From NCBI GenBank assembly GCA_964393975.1, contig CAYMVO010000007.1:1-55723 (forward strand): a stretch of DNA of 55,723 nt, in the 5' to 3' direction. This document shows positions 46,455-54,028 of the stretch, one piece after another. Numbering within the stretch: the stretch's first letter is position 1; each line of letters opens with the position of its first letter. This stretch comes from CALVNN01 sp964393975. GTDB taxonomy: Bacteria; Bacillota; Clostridia; Christensenellales; UBA1242. Below the pieces are notes generated by a model. It ran no database searches. It was given only the letters and a program-made list of their open reading frames with translations, and was not told where the DNA came from. The translations under genes were made by a program, and so were the position numbers.

Positions 46455-49400
46455 TTAATCTTTTTTGGTAAAAATGTCTTTGTAAGATTTTAGTCGGTTA
46501 TATCGGTTTATTGATTTTTGTTTTAAGTCGGATAGAAGTTCGGGGTGTGATTTTGCGGTGAGTTTATAGCGGTTTTGTGAGAGTAAGAAATCTTCAAACA
46601 AATCAAAGTTTGGTGTGCTATCTAAGATGAGAGACTGTTCTTTGCCGTTGTATCTGAATAGGTTGAAGTAACCACAATTTACTGCTTTTTTCATAAACTC
46701 ATTGCTTTTTGACATATCTATGCCGTGGTTAATGCAAGGAGCATAAGCGATTATTAGGCTAACGCCATCAAACTTTTCCGCTTCTAGAAAAGCGTTTATA
46801 CATTGGTTCATATTGCCGAGTGATACCTGCGCTACATAAACATCGTTATATTGCATAGCCATTTCGGCGAGTGGTTTTTTGTCGGTACGCTTGCCGTTAA
46901 AAGCGAATTTTGCATTAGCACCTAGTGGGGTGCTTTTGCTTTTTTGTCCGCCTGTGTTGCTGTAGACTTCGCTATCTAGCACTAAAATATTAATATTTAT
47001 ATTTATGCTAAGGATGTGGTCTAGTCCGCTAAATCCAATATCGTATGCCCAGCCGTCGCCACCGATTATCCAAACGGAATCATCAGAGTTGTTTACTAGT
47101 CTAGCGAGTTTTACGCCGAGACCAAATTCTGCATTGTCCTCAAAAAGACTGTTTGCCCACGCTGGTCCGTTACCTTTACTGTCTACAACATAAGGACACG
47201 TAGGACATGAACCGCCATATATACTACTACACCCTGTGGCGTTGGCTATTATCATCTTATCACCAAATAGCGAGGTGAGTAGCCTAATATAAGGTGTTTC
47301 ACCACATCCTGCGCAAGCACCGCTAAACTCAAAATATGGTTTAAGCACCGATGCTCCTTTGACAGTGTTTATTGGGTAAACTTTTTCATTTTTACCTAGG
47401 CTAAGTGAGTAATTATAGTTCGTATCATCTAGTTTGCTAATTGGTGTCATAACTAGTGCTTTATCCTTTACGGGACAGACGTTCGCACACACACCACAGC
47501 CTGTACAATCTTTAGGGTTGATTTCTATTCTAAATATTAAAGATTTATCTTTCATTTCATTTAGATAGTCGTATTTTTTAGGTGTGTTTTTGATTTTGAT
47601 TTTATTTTGAACGACTGGTCTTATACAAGCGTGCGGGCAACTCAATGCGCACATCCCGCATTGTATACAATTCTCTTTTTTCCAAAAAGGTAGAGCGGTT
47701 GTTATTCCTCGTTTTTCTAGGTGGCTAGTTCCAGTCTTTGCTTTACCATCCATTTCAAAAGCACTTACAGGTAAAGTATTCCCTTTTAGAGTGTTTATCG
47801 GTTCTATAAATTCTCTATAGTATGAGTCTTGACATTGTTTTATTTCGTATCCAATATTCTCATTTAAGGTAGAAACATCTATTTGTGTTATCTCTCCGCC
47901 ACGCTCTATTGCGTTGTAGTTGTTTTGTAGTATCTCATCACCTTTTTGTGCGTAAGACTTGGTCGCTTGTTCTTTCAAGTAAGTCTTTGCATTCTCATAA
48001 TTTATAAAATCACAAAGTTTGAAAAAAGCTGATTGCATAACTGTGTTGATTTTATTCCTTAAACCACATTCAAAAGCGATTTTGCTTGCGTTTATTATGT
48101 ATAGTGAAATGTTTTTATCTTTTAGTGTGCTTATAAATTTTTTAGGTAATTTTTTGTTTAATTCTTTTTCGGTATATGGGCTATTCAATAAAAAAGTGCC
48201 ATTTTGCTTGATTTTTTCTAGCATATCATATCTGTATACAAAATTAAAATTGTGACATGCTATAAAATCACAACAATTAGTTAGTTCTGAAGGGATATCT
48301 TTTTCACTGACTTTTAGATGACTGATAGTGAGACTACCACTTTTTTTGCTGTCATACTCAAAATACCCTTGCACTTTGTAGTCGGTGTGATCACCTATTA
48401 TTTTTATACTGCTTTTGTTTGCACTGACCGTGCCATCGCTACCTAGTCCATAAAAACGATATTCTTTGTAATAATAATCTTTAATGTGGTTATGTGAGGT
48501 AAGAGGAAGAGACGTGTTTGTAATATCGTCATTTATACCTATAGTAAAATCATCTTTTCCTATATTCATATTTTGTAGTACACTAATCGCCATATCTACT
48601 GTAAAATCTTTTCCGCCTAACCCATAAACACCGCTCAGTATTGTTAAATCAGTACATAAATGCACTTCTTTTGTCAATTCGCCTTTTGATGTTTTGTCTA
48701 AATACCTTTCTAGAACAGTTATAGTTTTTACAGCCTTAGGTAAACTATCTAAAAAATGTGTTTTAGAAAAAGGTTTTAATAATCTAACACTTATAACGCC
48801 ATAATCATTTGTATCTTTGTTTAATATATCTACCGCTTCCTTTAACACTGAACTACCGCTACCCATTATGACTACAATTTTGCTTGCGGTGGGTGAGCCA
48901 AAGTAATCAAACAATTTATACGACCTTTTTGTAAGGCTTGCAAACCTATCCATTTGTGATTGCACTAGGTTTGGAAGGTCGTTGTATACATTCATTCCAT
49001 TTACGCGATTTTGGAAATAAACATCTGCATTTTGAGCTGAACCATATAATTTGGGATTAGTAGGTGTTAACGCTCTTGATTTAAAGTTTTTGATATCCTC
49101 AATGTTGATTAGTTTTTTTATTGTCTCATCATCAATTAGTTCAATTTTTTGTATCTCATGTGATGTTCTAAACCCATCAAAAAAGTGTACAAATGGTATT
49201 GAACTAGCAAAACTAGATAAAAAACTTATCAGTGCAAAATCTTGACACGCTTGCACGCTATCGGCGCATAGATATGCAAATCCTGAACCGAGCGTCGCCA
49301 TAATGTCCGAATGGTCACCAAAAATGTTTAGTGCGTGCGTTGCTAGACTACGAGATGCGACATTTATCACGCAAGGTAAATATTCGCCCGCAATCTTGTA

Positions 49401-49682
49401 CATATCGGGTATCATTAGTAATAGTCCTTGACTAGAAGTGAATGTGGTGGCTATTCCTCCGCCGAGAAGAGCGCCGTGTAAGGCTCCTGCTACCCCTCCT
49501 TCGCTTTGCATTTGGACTACCTTTACTGTTTCGCCATAAATATTTTTTTCACATTTTGCTTGCAATTCATCCATAAGTTCCGCCATAGGTGATGATGGTG
49601 TAATAGGATAAATACACGCTATTTCATTAAGTTTATACGCTATTAAAGCAGTGGCTGTGTTACCATCAATAGTTTTTTTCAT
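46455..49682 (-). CDS. nifJ: Pyruvate:ferredoxin (flavodoxin) oxidoreductase
   Basis: PFOR oxidises pyruvate to acetyl-CoA and CO2 and passes electrons to ferredoxin in anaerobes. The 1075-residue chain has all domains in order: pyrimidine-binding domain (YPITPSSPM), central domains, two 4Fe-4S sites (CIQCGMCALSCP near 669, CTGCGVCANVCP near 722), then the proximal cluster cysteines (CAGCGETPY near 787, GCSSIYGGSCPTCPY) and the TPP site GGDGWAYD near 871 with SNTGGQKS. It is about 100 residues shorter than most single-chain PFORs. The start is ATG 49682 behind AAAGG; an ORF extension to 49724 lacks a site and crosses the promoter. Confidence 0.95.
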   Translation of the reverse strand: MKKTIDGNTATALIAYKLNEIACIYPITPSSPMAELMDELQAKCEKNIYGETVKVVQMQSEGGVAGALHGALLGGGIATTFTSSQGLLLMIPDMYKIAGEYLPCVINVASRSLATHALNIFGDHSDIMATLGSGFAYLCADSVQACQDFALISFLSSFASSIPFVHFFDGFRTSHEIQKIELIDDETIKKLINIEDIKNFKSRALTPTNPKLYGSAQNADVYFQNRVNGMNVYNDLPNLVQSQMDRFASLTKRSYKLFDYFGSPTASKIVVIMGSGSSVLKEAVDILNKDTNDYGVISVRLLKPFSKTHFLDSLPKAVKTITVLERYLDKTSKGELTKEVHLCTDLTILSGVYGLGGKDFTVDMAISVLQNMNIGKDDFTIGINDDITNTSLPLTSHNHIKDYYYKEYRFYGLGSDGTVSANKSSIKIIGDHTDYKVQGYFEYDSKKSGSLTISHLKVSEKDIPSELTNCCDFIACHNFNFVYRYDMLEKIKQNGTFLLNSPYTEKELNKKLPKKFISTLKDKNISLYIINASKIAFECGLRNKINTVMQSAFFKLCDFINYENAKTYLKEQATKSYAQKGDEILQNNYNAIERGGEITQIDVSTLNENIGYEIKQCQDSYYREFIEPINTLKGNTLPVSAFEMDGKAKTGTSHLEKRGITTALPFWKKENCIQCGMCALSCPHACIRPVVQNKIKIKNTPKKYDYLNEMKDKSLIFRIEINPKDCTGCGVCANVCPVKDKALVMTPISKLDDTNYNYSLSLGKNEKVYPINTVKGASVLKPYFEFSGACAGCGETPYIRLLTSLFGDKMIIANATGCSSIYGGSCPTCPYVVDSKGNGPAWANSLFEDNAEFGLGVKLARLVNNSDDSVWIIGGDGWAYDIGFSGLDHILSINININILVLDSEVYSNTGGQKSKSTPLGANAKFAFNGKRTDKKPLAEMAMQYNDVYVAQVSLGNMNQCINAFLEAEKFDGVSLIIAYAPCINHGIDMSKSNEFMKKAVNCGYFNLFRYNGKEQSLILDSTPNFDLFEDFLLSQNRYKLTAKSHPELLSDLKQKSINRYNRLKSYKDIFTKKD

Positions 49683-49715
49683 AAAAATCCTTTTGAAATT
49701 TATATTTTTTGTACC

Positions 49716-49744
49716 ATTATACAATTTTTTATTGATTTATGCAA
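49716..49744 (-). promoter_or_regulatory. Promoter of the PFOR gene
   Basis: Minus strand TTGCAT, 17-bp spacer, TATAAT. It overlaps the divergent truA promoter. Confidence 0.75.
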
Positions 49745-49759
49745 ATTATTTGGTATAAT
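49732..49759 (+). promoter_or_regulatory. Promoter of truA
   Basis: TTGATT, 16-bp spacer, TATAAT. The -35 elements of the two divergent promoters lie in the same 13 bases, so they may compete. Confidence 0.7.
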
Positions 49760-49789
49760 ATTTAAGTGAATTAAGGGAGTTTTTTGTAA

Positions 49790-50524
49790 ATGATAAGAGT
49801 TAAGTTAATAATTCAATATGATGGGGCTAATTATAATGGGTGGCAAAGGCAAAAGCACGAACATAATACTATTCAAGAAATAATTGAAAACGCTATTTAC
49901 GAAGCGTTACACGAACGGGTTACTCTTGAGGCTAGTGGTCGCACTGATGCGGGTGTTAGTGCCTTTGCGCAAGTCGCTCATTTTGACACGGTCACTAGAC
50001 TCCCTATAGATAGACTTCCTTATATGTTAAAGTTTAGACTCCCGAGTGATATTTCGGTGTTAAGTGCGGTGGTCATACCTAATGAATTTCATAGTAGATT
50101 TGACGCGAAAAGAAAGACATATCTCTATAGAATGTACACTAGCGATTTACCGTTACCGTTGTATAAAAATCGTATGCATATCAATCACGCTTTAGATATT
50201 GAGGCTATGCGTGAGGCGTGTAAAGAGTTTGTTGGAGTGCATGATTTTACATCTTTTACTCGTGCCGAAAGCGTGAAAGATGATTGCAAAAGGACGATTT
50301 TTGATTGTAGATTAGAGGTGAAAGATAATTTTATAGATGTTTTTGTTACGGGGAGTGGATTTTTGCATAATATGGTTAGAATTATCGTTGGCACGCTTTT
50401 GGCGGTCGGTGAAGGGAAAATACCACCAAAACAAATTCAAGATATTTTAAAAGCAAAGGATAGGACAAAGGCGTTTATGACCTTACCGCCGTACTATCTA
50501 TATTTATGTAAGGTTGAATATTAA
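49790..50524 (+). CDS. truA: tRNA pseudouridine(38-40) synthase
   Basis: TruA converts uridines at positions 38, 39 and 40 in tRNA anticodon arms to pseudouridine. The 244-residue length is standard. The catalytic aspartate is D53 in ASGRTDAGVSAFAQ, and YDGANYNGWQRQ near the N-terminus and FLHNMVRIIVGTL near the end are family signatures. AAGGGAG precedes the ATG. It lies 17 bases upstream of proS on the same strand and is probably co-transcribed with it from the divergent promoter region. Confidence 0.97.
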   Translation: MIRVKLIIQYDGANYNGWQRQKHEHNTIQEIIENAIYEALHERVTLEASGRTDAGVSAFAQVAHFDTVTRLPIDRLPYMLKFRLPSDISVLSAVVIPNEFHSRFDAKRKTYLYRMYTSDLPLPLYKNRMHINHALDIEAMREACKEFVGVHDFTSFTRAESVKDDCKRTIFDCRLEVKDNFIDVFVTGSGFLHNMVRIIVGTLLAVGEGKIPPKQIQDILKAKDRTKAFMTLPPYYLYLCKVEY

Positions 50525-50541
50525 TATTACGAGGTTTAAAA

Positions 50542-51870
50542 ATGAAAGTTTCAAAAATAGGATTGATTTCCAAAAAATTAGAAAATATAAACGAACAGTT
50601 TCCAGTACAAGATATGCTTATCCAAACGGGACAAATCAGTCAGTTTGGTAGTGGTGTGTATGCGTATGGGCATATACCATATTTGGTGGAGAAAAATATA
50701 AGACAGGTTATAAGCGACACTTTGACCAAATTTGGTGCGTGTGAGGTGCTTTTGCCTCTTCTCCAGCCTGAATATATGTGGATAGAGTCGGGGAGATTAC
50801 AAAAGTATGTTGATGATAAAGTTATGTTTAGAGTGCTCAGTAAGAATGGTAACTTTTGTATGGCTCCTACGGCAGAAGAGGCTGTTGTGGCGTTTGTAAA
50901 AGATAGACTTAATAGTCACAAGCAATTACCTTTTACATTTTTTCAAATAGGGACAAAATTTAGAGACGAAATCAGGTGTCGTGGGTTTATGCTTCGTGGA
51001 AAAGAATTCCAAATGTTAGATGCGTATAGTTTTGGTCGTGATAATAACGATTTAGAGGCTGAATACGAAAATATCAAATTGGCATACGCTGAAATATTCA
51101 AAACGCTAGGGCTCAAAGTGCAACCAGTGGGTGCTGACAATGGTGGTATGGGTGGTAGTAAATCAGAAGAGTATATGTGTATTTCCAGCGTAGGTGAGGA
51201 TAATGTGCTTTTTGATGAGATTAGCGGTAAGGCGTTTAACTCGGAGCTTTTAGATAGAGAAGATGCAGAGGAATACTTAAAAACGACTTATGGTATTAGT
51301 GATATATCAAATTTAAAAGCTCAAAAGGCAGTTGAACTAGGACACGTTTTTCAGTTGGGTGATAAGTATTCTAGTACTATGGGGTTGACTTTTACTGATA
51401 AAGATGGTAAGGAGCAACTAGTCCAGATGGGATGCTATGGCATTGGTGTGAGTCGTACTCTCGCTATGTTGTATGAGAATAGTTTGATTGATAAAGAGTC
51501 AAAGTCGTTTGAGGGTATCTCATTACCTTTAAGCGTCGCACCTTATGTGCTTTATATAGTGGTCAAGACCGATGATGTCGAGATTTTATCTAAAGCAACC
51601 GATATATATGATAAATTGGATGCGAGTGGTGTGAAGGTATTATTTGATGATAGAAATGAGATTAGCATTGGCGCTAAAGTAAAAGATTGTTTGGTTACTG
51701 GTACTCCTTACGTTGCGATTTTTGGCAATTCGTTAAAAAATGGCAACATAGAAGTTGAAAATACTCGTACAAAAGAAAAATTTGCTTTTGATGAAAATAG
51801 CTTTATTGAGACTATGATAAAACTGCAGTCCTTAAAAGCAAGCAAATCTTTAGAGGAAATAGTTAAATGA
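50542..51870 (+). CDS. proS: Prolyl-tRNA synthetase, short form without the editing domain
   Basis: ProRS charges tRNA-Pro with proline. The 442-residue chain has class II motifs: motif 2 in FRDEIRCRGFMLRGKEFQMLDAYSF and motif 3 in GCYGIGVSRTLAML, then an anticodon-binding domain (DDRNEISIGAKVKDC). Typical bacterial ProRS is about 570 residues because of a 180-residue editing insertion between motifs 2 and 3; here that gap is about 90 residues, so cis-editing of alanyl-tRNA-Pro is missing. Such short forms are known in alphaproteobacteria, and a free-standing editing factor may compensate elsewhere. The start follows ACGAGGT. Confidence 0.93.
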   Translation: MKVSKIGLISKKLENINEQFPVQDMLIQTGQISQFGSGVYAYGHIPYLVEKNIRQVISDTLTKFGACEVLLPLLQPEYMWIESGRLQKYVDDKVMFRVLSKNGNFCMAPTAEEAVVAFVKDRLNSHKQLPFTFFQIGTKFRDEIRCRGFMLRGKEFQMLDAYSFGRDNNDLEAEYENIKLAYAEIFKTLGLKVQPVGADNGGMGGSKSEEYMCISSVGEDNVLFDEISGKAFNSELLDREDAEEYLKTTYGISDISNLKAQKAVELGHVFQLGDKYSSTMGLTFTDKDGKEQLVQMGCYGIGVSRTLAMLYENSLIDKESKSFEGISLPLSVAPYVLYIVVKTDDVEILSKATDIYDKLDASGVKVLFDDRNEISIGAKVKDCLVTGTPYVAIFGNSLKNGNIEVENTRTKEKFAFDENSFIETMIKLQSLKASKSLEEIVK

Positions 51871-51895
51871 TTTTTTGGCGAACTTAAGAAAAAGG

Positions 51896-51923
51896 TTTAC
51901 TTTTTTAGTTTTTAGTGTATAAT
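51896..51923 (+). promoter_or_regulatory. Promoter of the predicted Y RNA
   Basis: TTTACT, 16-bp spacer, TATAAT; the first transcribed base should fall near 51930. Confidence 0.7.
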
Positions 51924-51929
51924 GATAAT

Positions 51930-52058
51930 AGCATCAAAATATCTAGAGGTTGTTACAACTGGGCCTGAAAGTGTTGGGTGCAAGTCTCAGCTAGCCTACG
52001 GGCTATGGTCAAAAAGTAAGGCGTCGGGCTGGTACTCTAGATGTTTTGGTGTTTTTTT
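51930..52058 (+). ncRNA. Predicted Y RNA (Ro60 partner) with a tRNA-like T-arm hairpin
   Basis: About 128 nt. The ends pair: 51933-51948 with 52035-52050 (16 bp, two G-U pairs), followed by TTTTTTT as terminator. Inside, TTGGG-TGCAAGT-CTCAG (51974-51990) mimics a tRNA T-arm (loop like TTCAAGT), and TAGCC-TACG-GGCTA (51992-52005) is a C(UACG)G tetraloop hairpin. Known bacterial Y RNAs, especially the YrlA type, have a long end stem plus a tRNA-like module and lie next to the gene for Ro60, as here. The RNA has its own promoter and starts 60 bases after proS. The identity is inferred from structure and position; no Ro60-binding consensus could be confirmed. Confidence 0.7.
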
Positions 52059-52059
52059 G

Positions 52060-52088
52060 TTGAAAGTATCAATTAAATATTGTATAAT
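52060..52088 (+). promoter_or_regulatory. Promoter of the Ro60 gene
   Basis: TTGAAA, 17-bp spacer, TATAAT, starting just after the Y RNA terminator. Confidence 0.75.
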
Positions 52089-52120
52089 TAGGTTGAAAGA
52101 CATATTAGAGGTTGATAAAG

Positions 52121-53539
52121 ATGAAAGAAAAATGGGCTCGTATTTATGATCACATTGCGTTTAATAAAGGGTGTACACTAAAAGATTGTAATAAAAGAGT
52201 GCTTTTTGATATGGCGTTGCGCTCGCTTTATGGTCATATAGATCATATTCGTTTTACAAAATTGGCGGTGCAAATCATCAATGCTGGGGAAGGTCAATTC
52301 GTGTGCAACTTGGCTAAGTTTTTGCGTAAAGAGACTAGTATTGAAAATATTCCAAGCGTGCTTGTTTGCCTGCTTGCGAGAACTGATATGGGGCGTAAGT
52401 ATGTGAAGGAAGCGGGTGAAGTGGTAGTAAAAAGACCTTACGATGTCATAAGAATAGTAACTCTATATGTAAAATCTTTTGAATTAGAGTTGCCAGCGGA
52501 ATTGAAAAAGGTTTTGCAGGACAAAGTGAGACAATTTTCAGAGTTTGAGTTTATGTATGATAACAAAAAATTTTATTACGGCTTTACTCTGCAAGAAGTT
52601 TTTAAAATCTTAGATGTTTCACCAAAAAGTAAAAGACAAAAGGTTTTGTTTGATAAGATACTGAAAGGTTCTTTAAAGAGTGTCGCAAAATGGAATAACC
52701 CTTTCTCATTAAAAAATTTAACGGGTGAGACTTGGGTAAAGAAATTGAATAGACCGATTGATTATTTGACTGTAGTGAAAAACATTGAGAATATTATGGA
52801 AAAAAGTCCTAAAAGTGAGTCTGATTTGATTGATATGCTTTTGTTTGATTCGTCTATGCTAAACAGTAAGACTTCGCCTGTGGATTTGTATTTGGCGTAC
52901 AATAAATTGAAAGACAATGAGAAGTATAAAGATATACTGACTATTTTGTCTCGTAACGTTGAAATCTGCGTTGATAATATGAAGCGGTTCAAAGGTAGGA
53001 CTTTGATTGCATTAGGTGGTGGTTGGTGGAAAGAGAAAGTTAAGGATAATAGCAATACAAGTTGTGGAACAATTGCTAGAATTTTGAGTGTAGTGTTTAG
53101 TAAGATTTGTCAAAATAGTACTTTTGTAACATTTGAAGACGATGCGGTAGAAAGTAAATTTGATGATAACTATTTTAAAAATGCTGACGATTTGCATTTG
53201 CCTAAATTTTGGGATCAATTATCTCCGTTTAATTTTTTGAATGAGACAAGAAAACATTTCAATCGTGTGATTATTATCTCTACAGATAGTTACAGATTTA
53301 GAGATTTTAATGGGCTTAAACATTGCTTGCAAAATTTAAGAAAAAATGGTATTACTATTCCGCCAGATAAATATATACATGTTCTTAATATCAAAAATTA
53401 TGGCGAACCGAATGTTAATTCAGTTGGAAAAGTTGATCTTTTTTCGGGGTGGCATACTTGCTTTTTTGAATGGATGAAGCTTTTTGAGATGGATTTTGAT
53501 GATATCTTTGATAAACTAAGAGGTGCTAACAATGAATAA
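52121..53539 (+). CDS. rsr: Ro60-like protein (TROVE domain plus degenerate vWA domain)
   Basis: Ro60 is a ring-shaped RNA-binding protein that holds Y RNAs and, in bacteria, can join with PNPase in RNA decay and stress survival. The 472-residue chain has a helical HEAT-repeat TROVE region (to about 290; ARIYDHIAFNKGCTLKDCNKRVL, then helical repeats such as LRSLYGHIDHIRF) and a vWA domain. The MIDAS motif DxSxS that should follow the first vWA strand reads ALGGGWWKE near 294-302, so metal binding is probably lost. Later vWA strands (RVIIISTDSYRF, IHVLNIKNYG) remain. The start is ATG 52121 behind TAGAGG; an earlier TTG at 52112 is less likely. The Y RNA lies directly upstream. Confidence 0.82.
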   Translation: MKEKWARIYDHIAFNKGCTLKDCNKRVLFDMALRSLYGHIDHIRFTKLAVQIINAGEGQFVCNLAKFLRKETSIENIPSVLVCLLARTDMGRKYVKEAGEVVVKRPYDVIRIVTLYVKSFELELPAELKKVLQDKVRQFSEFEFMYDNKKFYYGFTLQEVFKILDVSPKSKRQKVLFDKILKGSLKSVAKWNNPFSLKNLTGETWVKKLNRPIDYLTVVKNIENIMEKSPKSESDLIDMLLFDSSMLNSKTSPVDLYLAYNKLKDNEKYKDILTILSRNVEICVDNMKRFKGRTLIALGGGWWKEKVKDNSNTSCGTIARILSVVFSKICQNSTFVTFEDDAVESKFDDNYFKNADDLHLPKFWDQLSPFNFLNETRKHFNRVIIISTDSYRFRDFNGLKHCLQNLRKNGITIPPDKYIHVLNIKNYGEPNVNSVGKVDLFSGWHTCFFEWMKLFEMDFDDIFDKLRGANNE

Positions 53540-53545
53540 AAAAGA

Positions 53546-53947
53546 TTGTATTTTATAAAAGGTACTTATCCTTATAAGGTAACTATCAAAAATCAAGATA
53601 AATCGCAAGAAATAATTTTTGATAGTGAAGAAAAATTTGTTTTTGATATAGATAAATTGTTTAAATTATCTGAATTAGGGGATACCGTTAGGTTGTATTT
53701 TGACCAAGGTAAGTGTCGGGTAATTTGTTTTGATAATTTCTTTACAAAAAGCGGGTTTTGTGGAACATTAAACCTAAAAGATTTTAGTAGCATACGCTTT
53801 TATGAATTTAATGAAGAAACTGATACGGAGGCTTTTAATGATTTGTTTGAAAAATATTTAAATTCTGATAATGAAAAGATAAAACAAGTATTTAATGATA
53901 AGTGTTTTTTATTTGTTTTGGTTTACTTCAAAGTTTCTAGACTTTAA
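53546..53947 (+). CDS. Small protein downstream of Ro60, probable frameshift at its 5' end
   Basis: The visible frame from TTG 53546 encodes 133 residues (FIKGTYPYKVTIKN...), beta-rich at the N-terminus and helical near the end, with no motif I know. A better start is ATG 53532, which overlaps the Ro60 stop codon and has AAGAGGTG at 53518-53525. That frame gives MNKKDCIL and then a stop; adding one T in the TTTT run at 53551-53554 restores MNKKDCIFIKGTYPYK in the main frame. So either a TTG start without a good site is used, or there is a one-base deletion, real or from sequencing. It is coupled to Ro60 and may act with it. Confidence 0.65.
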   Translation: MYFIKGTYPYKVTIKNQDKSQEIIFDSEEKFVFDIDKLFKLSELGDTVRLYFDQGKCRVICFDNFFTKSGFCGTLNLKDFSSIRFYEFNEETDTEAFNDLFEKYLNSDNEKIKQVFNDKCFLFVLVYFKVSRL

Positions 53948-54028
53948 ATTGATTGTGAGTTTTAGTGAGTTATAGCACACAAAACATTTTTAACACTTAT
54001 CAAAGTTAGTGCTAAAGGAGGTGTTTGT

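Noticed and set aside
51922..52149. 75-codon open frame over the predicted Y RNA
   Set aside because: It begins in the -10 box, crosses the RNA stem and terminator, and overlaps the Ro60 start in another frame.
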